Below are positions 11,212 to 21,326 of a stretch of DNA of 64,000 bases, piece by piece. The stretch covers positions 124,001 to 188,000 of the forward strand of contig JAUTXW010001318.1 in assembly GCA_030620095.1 (NCBI GenBank). Direction: 5' to 3'. The DNA comes from Kuschelorhynchus macadamiae. Its lineage: Eukaryota; Arthropoda; Insecta; Coleoptera; Curculionidae. The translations under genes and the position numbers were made by a program. Position 1 is the stretch's first letter; the number at the start of each line of letters is the position of its first letter. The notes beneath the pieces were generated by a model. The model did no database searches, was not told the origin of the DNA, and saw only the letters and a list, made by a program, of their open reading frames with translations.

Positions 11212-11352
11212 ACTTCTATACTTGGTTGCGTCGGGTCGCAGTCGATATCTAAACCAGTACGTGTCACGCATTCCACGCACAATTCTGTTGCAAGCGGTAG
11301 CAAAACAAAGCATCAAGGAACATCGGCGCGCTTCCAGTCGCTTAGAAAATAA
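11212..11352 (+). pseudogene. LINE ORF1p fragment, C-terminal part
   Basis: Continuation of the ORF1 frame that stops at 6709. It reads TSILGCVGSQSISKPVR..., ends SLRK and then TAA. Together with the upstream part it shows where the MULE landed. No domain is recognisable in this Ser/Thr-rich tail. Confidence 0.6.
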
Positions 11353-11407
11353 TTGATTATATTATTTTACTTCTATGTTTTGCTTTTAAGTGTTTGTTTT
11401 TTTATAC

Positions 11408-11409
<2 letters not shown>

Positions 11410-11453
<44 letters not shown>
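11410..11453. repeat. (TA)n microsatellite
   Basis: About 22 TA units between LINE ORF1 and ORF2. Confidence 0.95.
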
Positions 11454-11457
<4 letters not shown>

Positions 11458-11518
11458 TATTTTTTATTTTAAACTTCTAATGTACAGACTTTGAAAATTT
11501 GAAGGTAGGACATAAAAT

Positions 11519-14185
11519 GTGAGGTCACTTTATACTGGGTTTAATAATTTGGTCACATTGGTGAACGAACATAAACTTGATGCGCAGGCAATCTCTGAGA
11601 TTTGGCTATCCCTTAATACTGATAAGGTTTTTTCTATAAATGGATATAGATTTTATCGCAGGGATAGAAGGGGTTGCTATTTATATAAGTACGAGCATAA
11701 AAGCTACGGTGATCGAAGCTGACTGCGAAGAAAGTAACATCGAGCAGTTGTGGGTTAAATTTGGGGTTAATGGGACGAATTATGCTCTTTTAGTTTTTTA
11801 TAGGCAGCCCTCGAGTAATGTAAGGTTGGGTGTGGATCAACTAGATAATGTTTTGTCGCTTGTGATGCCCTCTGTCATCTGCTTGGGCGATATTAATATT
11901 AATTTGCTAAAACTTGACAATCCCGCTAGTCATTGTTTTGAAGCATATGGTTTTGCGCAGTTGATCGATGAGCCGACGAGAATTTATGGAAGCGCTGCGA
12001 CATTGCTGGACCCTATTTTTATTTCTGATAAAGAAATTGTTAACAATGCAAACGTTATCGATGCCCGCAATATTTCAGATCATAAGTTGGTGCTTTGTGA
12101 GCATAACATCAAAATAATTAAATTTAAACCAAAAGTTGTTACTTATAGGAATTTTAAAAAATTTAATCACATTTAGTTTTATAACGAATTAACAGCGTTG
12201 CATTTAATGATATATTTTATGTTAATTGTATTGAATACAGAATTCAGTTATTTAATCATCTAATTACAGATGGCTTACCGAGGATTTAAAAATATTAATG
12301 AAAAGTCGCGATAGTGCCTTGGCAAAACTCAAGCAAACGAAATCATTGGAAGATTGGCAGCGAATAAAATACTGCGTAACTCTACTTTAAGTCTGGTGCG
12401 CAAGCGCAAAAGGACATTTGTTAGCAGTGTGGTTGATGAGAGTGATGTAAGAAAAACGTGAAAGGCATTGTCGGATTTAAACATAAAAAACTCCAATAAG
12501 CGCGACATTCCTCGACATTTGCTTAACGTTAACGCAATAAATGAGTATTTTGTTTCAGTTTTTAAGGAAAGTAATTGCCGGGAGATAATAAATAAATATA
12601 TGGATTCTGAGTCACCATTTAAGAACAGTTTTAACTTTATGCGTGCATCTATTAACGAAATTCATCAAGCTCTTTATTATATTAAATCCAATGCTTTTGG
12701 GTCCGACAATGTTACGCATTCAATGCTTCAATATTGTTCACCTTTTATTGTTCCCTTTATCGCTCACATCGTCAATATTTGTCTCGAGTGCAGCTACTTT
12801 CCAAATGTTCGGAAAACATCTATCATTCAGCCCATTCCTAAAGTGATCAATCCGGAGTCTTATGCTGATTTGCGTCCCATAAGTCTCCTGCCGGTTGTGT
12901 CCAAGATTCTCGAAAAGATCGCATACTTCCAAATTAACCAGTTTGTTAATGATAATAAAATAATTCCCGAAAAACAGTCCGGCTTTAGAAAGAAATTCCT
13001 CTTTCGGGAATTTTGGATACGATTGGTGGGGACTTGGATGATGGCAAAATATCAGCGTCGGTGCTGCTGGATTTCTCGAAGGCATTTGATACCATCAACC
13101 ATGCCCTGCTATGCTCAAAGCTCAAATAGTATAGTTTCCAGGAGTCTGCTGTTAACTTTATCTCTGCATATTTGAGCAATCGAAGTCAAAAGGTTGTAGT
13201 AAACGGCAATACCTCTACATTAAAACCTGTATTATCAGGTGTGCTGCAGGGTTCCATCCTAGGACCACTTTTATTCATAATATATACGTCTGATATTCTT
13301 AGAGACATTAAGAACTGCGTCTATCAAGCATACGCCGATGATACTCAGATAAGCTACAGTTTTTTACCGAATGAACATCACATAGGTGAATTTGTGTTCA
13401 ACGAGGAGCTAAGAAATGTAAATGAAGTTTCAGGAAAGCATGGTTTAATTTTAAACCCTAATAAAGCCGTAGTTATGTTTTTTGGAGACAATAAAATACC
13501 CAACAATGATAAAGTCGTACAGATTCAAATTGAAGGCGTTTGTTTACCTGTTAAGAGTATGTCAAAATCATTGGGTGTTTTAATCGATACGAAATTAAAA
13601 TTCGTGAATCAAGTTAATGTGCGTGTACAAAAAGCTTTCCATTCTCTTAAAATGCTGTATACGAACAGGCACATTTTGTCAAAAAAACTTAAGATTATGT
13701 TATCAGAGTCATTAGCACTGTCAAATTTTAATTATTGTTCATTTGTTTATGGTCCATTCCTAAATATCTTAGAAAAACAGAAAATTCAGAGGGTGCAGAA
13801 CTCTTGATGTCGCTTTGTTTGCTCACTTCGAAAATATGATCATATTTCTAATGCACTTCGTGAGCTCAAATGTCTCAATATGAGTAATAGACGGGACCTG
13901 TTCTTTGTAGTCATTGTTCATAAAATAATCATCTGCGCATCTCCCCCTTTTCTTAATGACAGGTTAATTCCTGCGAGCCGCACTCATCAAAGGGATACCC
14001 GTTACAAATGTCTATTTAGTATCCCCAGACATTCGTCAGCCTTGTTCAGAAAGTGTTTCAGCTATCAGGTTGCGCATTTCTATAATAAATTAAACCATGA
14101 ACTTAAGTTGTTGAGCTCAGATGTTTTTAAAACTCGATATAGAAGCCAATTGCTGGCAATGCAATATGCATTATTTAATTTTTGA
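11519..14185 (+). pseudogene. LINE ORF2 (endonuclease + reverse transcriptase), broken
   Basis: Non-LTR ORF2 in several frames. The apurinic-type endonuclease is at 11519-12176: SEIWLS, then after a frameshift LLVFYRQPSS, LGDININLL and ISDHKLV. The RT is at 12468-13807: PIPKVINPESYADLRPISLL, QSGFRK, a frameshift near 12990, DFSKAFDTINHALL, GVLQGSILGPLLF, then the active-site YADDTQ at 13332-13349. A C-terminal region is at 13880-14185. The EN to RT link (12177-12467) and the fingers region have lost the frame. The order and motifs are those of Jockey/CR1-group LINEs. It would nick target DNA and prime reverse transcription if intact. Confidence 0.88.
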
Positions 14186-14470
14186 AAGAAAGAAAAATTA
14201 AACATTTTTCTCTCCTCTCCTCCCTTAAACTGTTAATTTGTGTTTTGTGTGTAATTGTGTATGTAAATATAGATATAGTTACTTGTAATTTTACTAAGAT
14301 TAAGTCTATCTTAACGTAACCACCTAGGGTTCGATGTAAGAATAGCTAGTTGCTAAATAGTTAGCTAAATCTCGCCCCGGGTGGTTTGCGCATTTGTGAT
14401 GTTCTTTCTTTTTTTATGCTGTGTGTATTTATGTCACAAATGAAAGCCGATTTATTATTATTATTATTAT
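14186..14470 (+). other. LINE 3' UTR and (TTA)n tail
   Basis: Non-coding tail of the LINE ending in TTATTATTATTATTATTAT at 14450-14470, directly before the ATTTC target duplication. The same type of tail ends the LINEs at 25541 and 56020. Confidence 0.8.
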
Positions 14471-14475
14471 ATTTC

Positions 14476-14565
14476 ATTAAATTTTCTGCACGTCCTGCTG
14501 TTAATTTCATCAGTGTCCTTGCAATATAAATAAATCCATTATAGCAGTATTTGAGTAATTATTAT
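14476..14565 (-). pseudogene. Mariner-like transposase N-terminal fragment
   Basis: Minus-strand remains reading YSNTAIMDLF and EINSRTCRKFNE (with a small frame disruption between). This corresponds to YSNADILNIF and ERTCRVFNER in the copy at 35363. It is the missing N-terminus of the transposase at 5620-6155, displaced 8.3 kb by the LINE. Confidence 0.65.
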
Positions 14566-15160
14566 TATCTGCCACAATATTAACTCAAAATGACAAACAA
14601 AAGAATGAAAGTTTTGTCAAATGAATTGTTGTGGCGTCTAATAACTGTTTTCATGGCCCACTAACATAAAATCGCTGAAAAGTACATGTTTAATGAAGTT
14701 TCAAAAAATGATGCTTATAAGTAAGTCAAGTAAACTTGAACAATTACGTATAGCCAAAGTATAAATTTCTAAAAAGCTACTTTTATCAGCTTTTTAAATC
14801 AGTATTGATAAACATGGTGTCCCATTTTTAGAAATCGACTTCCAGGCACTTTTGTAAGTTACCTACAAACATTTATTTCAGGACGACTCTGTATGCTTCA
14901 ATTAAGATATGTCCAAAACATTAAATACCCAAAGGCATTGTTGTACGTTAATCTAAATTTCAGCCTAAAATTATTTTGTTGAGTTGGGAGAAATTCAAAT
15001 TTATTTGAAGTTTCGTTTTCGTTGAATAAATTGAAAATTAATTATTACTTTCACAGATAGGTATAGGGATGTATTTAGAAAAGTTGCTTAGAACTACATA
15101 TAGAATCTAAAAATTGAACAATATGCAGGGTATTCTATTGAAAATAATGATGTTGTCACC

Positions 15161-15798
15161 AACAATTTTCACAATAAACACAAAATTAGGTTAAAATATG
15201 TTCACATTGTAGAGATTCTCTATTTTAACATTTTTTCAGCAGAAATCGATTTTTAGTAGAGTTGTTTTTAATAAATACGAAACAAGCAGTGTTTATTGTG
15301 AAAATGTGTCTCGTTTCAAGTAAAGTACGGGTTTGTTCAGCAGTGTTGTATTGATGTATGTTTTAATTTGTTAATTGGATATTAAGTTAATTTCATATAT
15401 GATACGAATCCATAACTTGGGTTTCAAACTTGCATTCTCAAGATCTTTTTTCTCGAGCATTGCCTTAAAAATACTTATTTTTCATTTAACAGGCAAATGC
15501 ATAAACAAACAGATGGTGCTTCAATGGGGTCCTGGTTACCACCAATACACAGACGGGCAAAATTTCAAAGAGCTGGCCAGAACCCCAATTCGGGAAGATT
15601 GCCATTTCACACTTTTACGCGTTTAGGGGCTTCAATAGATCATTGGGCTTTTTAAAATTAGAAATTCCGTAGATGGCGCTCTTCGTTGAATACGGTGACA
15701 ATAGTTGAATGTTAAATGTTGTTCGCGTAAGTGTTTTTGCGAAAAAATATTGGCTGTTTTTGTGTACATATTGTAGACATTATAGTGCTCAAAGTAAA
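15161..15798. other. No gene; short inverted repeat at 15165-15304
   Basis: TTTTCACAATAAACAC at 15165 is repeated inverted as GTGTTTATTGTGAAAA at 15289-15304, giving a 140-bp unit that may be a small MITE. The remainder probably includes the 5' end and promoter of the following Transib gene. No TATA box is obvious. Confidence 0.45.
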
Positions 15799-18006
15799 AT
15801 GGATTGCACTCCTGGTGGTAAGTAGTACCTTAAGCTATACTATTTATATAAAATAATAATATTTTTTAATTATGTGTATTTTATACAGAAATAATTTTCT
15901 GGAGTAGTGCAAAATTATAGTTTTAATTTTATTGTTAATATTTTAGTAAACTTCCGGGATCTTCCGGGCTTAACTTTCTGGAAAGTTGTGTAGCTGAATA
16001 CTTTAAATAGTAAATGGAGAAAAAATATTTTCCGCTTTTGTCTGCCTTTTTGAGATAACTTAATCAACTTTGTTTTGTGTCACTTGGAATTTTCCCCCAT
16101 TTATCGCTTTCAAATCGTTTAGGGCTAATTATTTTTATTTATTTCAGGATCAAGGGACGTAGATCCGGATGAAAATGTTGTTTTAAGTATGAGAACGCTT
16201 TCTGAAGTAATACTGACATGCAATTCAACAAAAATTGAAGCTAATTGCGAATATTTGCATTCGTATGTAAAAGATCTAACTAATTGCCCTGAAGTATTAT
16301 CTAATGTAATTAAACAAAAGCTTTCACATTTTCTTTCTGATTTTAAATTAAAATATAAGACTGCCCAATACAAGAAAGATATTTTGCCCAAAACAAAACT
16401 TGGTTGGAAACAAATTTAAAATTTCATTCTTTTGTGCAATCACCTACAGCGAGTTTAGGTGGTCGCCCTGCTGTTAATTTCCAGACTAGTAGCGAACGAA
16501 CAAAACGAAGACAAACCGAAGATGTTGGATCAACAATGAGTTCCTCAGAGCCTGTGTATGCTGCTCAAATGAGTCTGCGCGCTGAAGGAAGTATAGATGC
16601 TGCAGCTGTTATAAAAGATGTACAATTTTCAACCCCAAAAAGGGCCCAGAACTATAGAAAGGCATATAAAGAGAGAGCTGAAAAAGTTGATCAGCTATCT
16701 GGTGATAAAGCATTGTCAGTATTTGTTAAAGCAAATAGACACCAATATCAGATCATAAGGAGTGAAGATAAAAAACGTTTTCCATCGTATAAGAAGATTC
16801 AGGAGGCCAAGGGGCGCTGTTACCCAAATCGGGATGCAGTTACAATCACGGGGCAAAAAGCTGAAGTAAAATTACAAGCCTTACTAAACCATACTGCCCA
16901 TCGTATAGTGGAGGTGCAAAAAGATGTATTGGAAACATTAACAGAACCTCAACTTGCTTGTTTGACACTTAGGTATAGCCAATACAAGCAAAATTTTGAC
17001 AGCGATGAACGTTCGGATGCCAGTATATTTTTAACATCCTTTGTGCCACTTCTATTAACATGCGACGATCCAAATAAATCTACAAACAAAATAGTTTGGC
17101 AAAATCCACGTCCAGACTCACCCCGCTTTTCGTCCAATCAGAATTCAATTTATACATGAGACCACTGATTTAACACTTCAAGAAATAAATACCATGCAGA
17201 ATGAAATAGAAAACCTTACACCTACTTCCATTAGTGTAGGCACAAGGACATTGAACACAACTTACTTTTTACAATGGTAGATGGCAAAATGTGCAATGCT
17301 GCTTCATCTACGACATCCACGAAAAAGTGTTATATATGTGGGGCTTCTTCCAAGTCTTTCAACAACATAGATGTTAAGTAGAAGTATTTTAATCAGTTTG
17401 TTAAACTGTGAAAATAGTGATTTTTTTTAGAAAAATATGATCAGTAGCAAAAGTTATGATACGAGCGGGAATCGAACCCGCACCTCTGCGTGTCTAGCGC
17501 ATCGCCCTAACCAATTGAGCTATCATACCACTGATAATAATAATATTTTTGCAAACTATATCTAGTGGATACCGTATAAATATACAAAAATTTAAAGATT
17601 ATGCTTTAACAACAGCTAGGATACTTGTACAAAAATATCCTTGATACAACATGCCTAATACGGTCCACAAAATTTTAATTAACTCGTCAGATATTATTGA
17701 ATCTTTTTTATTGCCTATAGGACAATTATCTGACGAGGCCCAGGAGGCATTAAATAAAGACATTAAGAAGTATAGAGAAGGATTTTCCCGAAAGTGTTCA
17801 AGGCAACAAAACTTGGAGACTGCTTATATCTTCTGATCCAGTCATATTAAGCATGCGAAAACTTCCAAGGCGAAAGTCCAAGTCATTCGAAAAAGAAGTC
17901 TTAGATTTATTATTAGCCCCCGTCCAGAGGGATCTGCCACTAATACTACTAATGAAGACTCAGAAATTAATAGCTCAAGTGACTCAGACTCCGGGTCCGG
18001 GGATTA
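15799..18006 (+). pseudogene. Transib transposase relic (RAG1-core relative), two exons, centre missing
   Basis: Exon 1 is 15799-15817 (MDCTPG, phase-1 GTAAGT donor). The intron ends TTTATTTATTTCAG and exon 2 starts at 16148 (SRDVDPDENVV). After a frameshift near 16404 come GGRPAVNFQ, YPSYK, AEVKLQALLNHTAHRIV, SQYKQNF, TSFVPLLL and IVWQNPRP. After two more frame changes come TMVDGKMCNA and KKCYICGASSKSFNN (17278-17373). The C-terminal part resumes at about 17596 with KDYALTTARILVQKYP, then a TGA where Trp is expected, then NMPNTVHKILI and LPIGQLSDEAQE. These are Transib hallmarks. The segment expected to hold the first catalytic Asp (before SQYKQNF, near 16968) is deleted. The central region with the remaining acidic residues is absent, and a SINE sits at that gap. 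Not functional. Confidence 0.87.
17420..17529 (-). mobile_element. tRNA-derived SINE inside the Transib relic
   Basis: A complete cloverleaf-like head lies at 17457-17529 on the minus strand: 7-bp acceptor stem (GGTATGA with TCGTATC, two wobbles), A box TAGCTCAATTGGTTAGGGC, B box GGTTCGATTCC, and anticodon loop CTAGACA giving AGA. The variable arm is short, unlike a true tRNA-Ser(AGA). The body after the head (ATAACTTTTGCTACTGAT) is shared with the SINE at 58816, so this is a repeat family and not a single tRNA gene. Pol III promoter boxes look intact. Confidence 0.72.
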
Positions 18007-18338
18007 AAAACAATAATTAGTTATGCGACATTATTTCTGAGAATAAATGATGCTGTTAGTAGTTTATTAATTATTAATTTTACGCCGTTGATGACTTTAA
18101 ATAATATAAAAACAGTAAAATGTAGGCAGTATTTTTTAAAACAATTTAAATTCGGTTTTATACACATAATTATGTTTTTGTCAAGTATTTATTTATTATA
18201 TTATTAAATTTTCCACCAGATTAGTAGCCAATTGACAAATATGTTAATTAGTTTTTACAATATTATTTCTCATAAACACATTAAGGAAATTTTATTACTA
18301 TATATCATCGTTTAAGTTTTGGCCAGGTTTTTTCAATT
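18007..18338. other. No gene seen
   Basis: AT-rich, probably the Transib 3' flank up to the start of the PLE-B fragment. A CAC-type Transib terminus was not identified. Confidence 0.45.
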
Positions 18339-19190
18339 TTGCCCGTCTGTGCAATAGTTGCAAATTTATTTATGATATACTTCGAGAAAAAAGCTCTTGA
18401 GAAAGCAAATTTGAAGCCCAAGTTATGGATTCGATATGTGGATGTCATATTTATTATATGGCAACATGGTCATACAAAGTTCGAAAACTTTCTAGCTCAC
18501 GTAAATTCAATACATCCCAGAATACAATTTACTCTACAGTTAGAGGAAAACAACAAAGATCCATTTTTAGATGTTCTGATCACAAAACTGCATAACGGAC
18601 ATTTCGAATACACTGTGTACAGAAAACCAATACATGCCTACAGATATTTAAATGCAAGATCACATCATCACGCAGCAAAAATTCAAGCTGTGGCTAACAC
18701 TCTAATATCTAAATCCGTGAGATTGACTAAAAGACAGACGAGAAAAAACGAACTTAATATAAAATCTGGTGCTTTAAAAAAAATGGCTATACAAATCGCA
18801 GAATAGAAAAAATTATTAATGCACTGGGTTCCCGAACAACGAACACCAAAAATTATGAACCGGGAAGGCAACAAGTCTTACCATATGTAAAGGGAACAAC
18901 AGACAGAATCGGAAGAATTCTTAGAAAACACAACATTCAAACATTACACAAGCCCCAAGCAACCATAAGTAAACTACTTCGAAACCCAAAAGACAAAATC
19001 AAATTGGAAAACCACGGAGTATACAAAATTCCATGCCAGGACTGTAAAAAGCAGTACGTGGGGCAAACTAACAGGCGAATATCATCAAGAGTGGAAGGGC
19101 ATAAACTAAGCATCACAAACAAGCAAACAACCCCGGCCCTATTCCTACATCATATAAATAACGACTAACGGCCACTCAGATATTACTTTC
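18339..19190 (+). pseudogene. Penelope-like element B: RT (mutated active site) and GIY-YIG
   Basis: The open frame at 18339-18806 is the RT palm and thumb of a PLE: MIYFEKKAL, RYVDVIFIIW, FENFLAHVN, PFLDVLITKLHNG. The catalytic YVDD has become YVDV (second Asp to Val, around 18433-18444), which should abolish polymerase activity. After a frameshift near 18800 the linker and nuclease follow: KGTTDRIGRILRKHNIQ, GVYKIPCQDC, QYVGQTNRRISSRVEGH. A stop follows NND at about 19167. The amino-terminal RT domains are missing. It is a different PLE lineage from PLE-A (CQDC versus CSCG). Confidence 0.85.
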
Positions 19191-19205
19191 GGCTCCATGA
19201 AAAGA

Positions 19206-19207
<2 letters not shown>

Positions 19208-19257
<50 letters not shown>
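19208..19257. repeat. (TA)n microsatellite
   Basis: About 25 TA units at the 3' end of PLE-B, directly next to the end of a minus-strand PLE relic. Confidence 0.95.
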
Positions 19258-19260
<3 letters not shown>

Positions 19261-19346
19261 TAGTCCTTCACGGATGGAAAAATACAGTGTGTTTTCATTT
19301 CTGGTGTACATCCGTTCACTACTGTCGTTCTGCAAAGAAAAGTTTT

Positions 19347-19385
19347 GCTGACGTTTCGCCAAAATCACATTTGGCATTTTCGAAG
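19347..19385 (-). ncRNA. Degenerate hammerhead-like motif
   Basis: Minus-strand stem II GCCAAA/TTTGGC (19358-19363 with 19370-19375) is followed by an intact GAAACGTC box. The CUGANGA box is replaced by CGAAAAT, so the ribozyme core is incomplete. Probably a dead PLE hammerhead. Confidence 0.4.
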
Positions 19386-19660
19386 CTTTCTTTCTCGCGT
19401 CCGAATAGAGACTGAAGTGTTGTCCCTACACCCATCGAAATAAATTGAAATTTCTGTTTCTCTTCTATTTTTGCACAGATATGCCGTTTTGTGCTCCAAA
19501 GTAGGTCGCATCTAAACCAATTTAGTTGCACCATAGTACCTACAGACGGCGCCAATGGTTGCCTATTTCCCTCGTCGACTTTCAAAGTCGATTGACATGA
19601 CACCTTGTTTGTTTCAGGGTTTGGATATTTCGGGTTTAATACCGATACCCTCCAAGGACA

Positions 19661-19702
19661 CTGCCTGATGAGCCTTGCCGGGGCAGATACCACGGTAGCA
19701 GA
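19661..19702 (+). ncRNA. Near-complete hammerhead-like motif
   Basis: CTGATGA at 19665-19671; stem I CTGC/GCAG (19661-19664 with 19698-19701); short stem II GCC/GGC; stem III ACC/GGT with a 2-nt loop (19689-19696); A17 at 19697. Between stems II and III the expected GAA reads AGAT, so the core is damaged. Confidence 0.4.
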
Positions 19703-20031
19703 TGGCACCTTGCCCTGGAAACAAACATAGCGTCATGTTTGGATCGATTCTCGACAAAATGTTGAAGGAGTCTCCTTACCGTTAGTTCTATCGTTTTGTA
19801 TAACTTTTTACGACCAAGAACCGCACAGAAATTGGTAGTTTTAAAGATTCGTCCATTTTATTTAAATCACCTTGTTTTTTAATTTTTATGGCTTCTCGAA
19901 TTTCTCTGGTTTTATAATGATCTATATTGACAATCTCCCTACACCCATCGAGATTTATTTTGTGGCCGGTTTCCTAATGATGTAGAAATAGAGCTGAGGT
20001 TGTTTGTTTGTTTCTGATGCTGAGTTTATGC

Positions 20032-20620
20032 TCTTATTATATGGCACCATGGCCATACACAGCTCGAAAAATTTCTGACTCACGTAAATTCAATGCATCC
20101 CAGAATACAATTTACTCTAGAGTTAGCAGAAAACAACAAACTTCCATTTTTAGATGATCTGCTCACAAAACTGCATAACGGACATTTCGACATTCGATCA
20201 CATCATCACCCAGCACAAATTCAATCTGTCGCCAACACCTTAATATCCAGATCCGTGCGATTAACTGAAACACACACGATACAAAACTAACTTAATATAA
20301 TATCCAATGCTTTAAAGAAGAATGTCTATACAAATCTCACCATTGAGAAAGCTATTTATGCGCAGGGCTCCCGAACAACGAACAACAAAAATTTTGAACC
20401 GGGAAGGCAATAAGAATGTAAAAGGCACAACACACAGGATCGGAAGAATCCTTAGAAAACACAACATACAAATAATACAAAAGCCACAAACAAGTATAGG
20501 TAAACCACTTAGAAAGCCAAAAGACAAAATTAAATCTGAAAACCACTATCATTTAATGCTCCCAACGAAACCCAGGAGTCACAATGTAATTCAATACCGG
20601 TCGTGGTATTAGACAGCGGA
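20032..20620 (+). pseudogene. Penelope-like element C, RT end and linker, decayed
   Basis: Starts within the RT (LIIWHHGHTQLEKFLTHVN, then HPRIQFTLELAENN, PFLDDLLTKLHNGHF). It loses frame near 20290 and resumes with RRAPEQRTTKILNREGN, KGTTHRIGRILRKHNIQ, KPKDKIKSENH. The GIY-YIG nuclease is lost after about 20555. Close relative of PLE-B by sequence. Confidence 0.78.
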
Positions 20621-20679
20621 GTAATTGTTTTTGTGATTCTATTTTGTTCCTTTGCCCTACACGGGGCTCGCTAGTCTAT

Positions 20680-20724
20680 GGCCGCCTGATGAGCTCTAAT
20701 AAGAGCGAAATCGCGATCGTGGTT
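20680..20724 (+). ncRNA. Hammerhead ribozyme, complete core (PLE-C terminus)
   Basis: CTGATGA at 20686-20692. Stem II GCTCT/AGAGC (20693-20697 with 20702-20706) has loop AATA. GAAA is at 20707-20710. Stem III ATC/GAT (20710-20712 with 20715-20717) closes on GC. The cleavage site UC lies after C20718. Stem I is GGCCGC with GTGGTT (20680-20685 with 20719-20724), including wobbles. All conserved core bases are present and three stems form, making it the best-formed hammerhead in the window. Confidence 0.85.
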
Positions 20725-20827
20725 TGACTAAAATGGATCATTGTGTCTGCTGTGATGCAGAACATGTTCCAAAAAGGATCATTTTCTTATTTTGACGTTG
20801 GTGGTGTACGTGGAATGGAAACATGCT

Positions 20828-20829
<2 letters not shown>

Positions 20830-20882
<53 letters not shown>
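20830..20882. repeat. (TA)n microsatellite
   Basis: About 26 TA units between the PLE-C end and the 5' end of the intact LINE. (TA)n resumes at 25566 after that LINE. Confidence 0.95.
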
Positions 20883-20890
<8 letters not shown>

Positions 20891-21326
20891 TTAACTTTTA
20901 AACCTACTAGTTGGGTGTAGTTTGTCTCCGCGTTTTTCGTTGTTTTAAGTGGTATAAAGTGATCAAAAAAGACCGGCGATTTGCAAGAAGCAACAATACT
21001 GTACAGTGGATTTTTGTGTTGAAATTTGTACTTTTTTATTCTACTTCTATCACTGGAAATCGTTCCAGTAATATAACAGTGGTTAAATATCGTCTTCAAA
21101 GATATTGTTCGGAATAACAACAAAAAACATTCTATCAGTAGAACCAGTGTATTTATTTACTGCCTACAGTTTTACAGGGAATTCCCTTTTTTTGTTGTGT
21201 TGTGACTACCAGTAACTTAAAGTAAATCCTACCTTTAAAGAGTTTTTGCATAGTGGTGTGCTATTTTGAGTTAAAAACTGTAAATAAGAGAATAAGTACA
21301 CGGTGTAAATACAACGAATTCAAAAT

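Larger units (their letters stand above)
6161..14470 (+). mobile_element. 5'-truncated LINE (Jockey/CR1-type group) with (TTA)n tail, interrupted by a MULE
   Basis: The left boundary at 6161 and right boundary at 14470 are fixed by a 5-bp direct repeat ATTTC (6156-6160 and 14471-14475). Removing the insertion rejoins the mariner-like transposase frame at FNE/MYPYLPEMN. The LINE carries the end of ORF1 (6236-6709 plus 11212-11352), a broken ORF2 (11519-14185), a 3' UTR and a (TTA)n tail at 14450-14470. Excluding the MULE it is about 3.8 kb. Multiple frameshifts show it is inactive. It belongs to the same broad family as the LINE at 53353-56042. Confidence 0.88.
4921..15160 (-). mobile_element. 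Mariner-like (IS630/Tc1/mariner) element with long TIRs, split by an 8.3-kb LINE
   Basis: The left arm (about 4921-5620) and right arm (about 14690-15160) are inverted copies. For example, the TTTGTAGGTAAC and GAAATCGATTT block near 5388-5425 pairs with 14830-14872, and TTAATTGAAGCATACAGAG near 5352 pairs with CTCTGTATGCTTCAATTAA near 14890. Between them, on the minus strand, lie two parts of one transposase (14476-14565 and 5620-6155). Joining these across the LINE target duplication restores a continuous frame. Without the LINE the element is about 1.9 kb. The outer 4921-5172 segment is itself a small inverted repeat (GGGTGTTCCATTTAAAAT at both ends), also seen in the copy at 34611. Confidence 0.8.
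19264..20030 (-). mobile_element. Minus-strand PLE relic: nuclease C-terminus and terminal repeat
   Basis: On the minus strand 20030-19790 reads ALFLHH, ETGHKINLDG, DHYKTREIREAIKIKKQ, DESLKLPIS, which is the end of a PLE GIY-YIG protein. The following 19790-19264 is non-coding and ends at the (TA)n tract, as expected for the PLE terminal repeat. It meets PLE-B tail to tail. A hammerhead-like motif lies at 19347-19385 on the same strand. Confidence 0.6.

Noticed and set aside
12738..13085. Minus-strand open frame of 115 codons
   Set aside because: Shadow of the LINE reverse transcriptase on the plus strand.
15375..15626. 83-codon open frame
   Set aside because: No recognisable similarity, low-complexity composition; likely chance.
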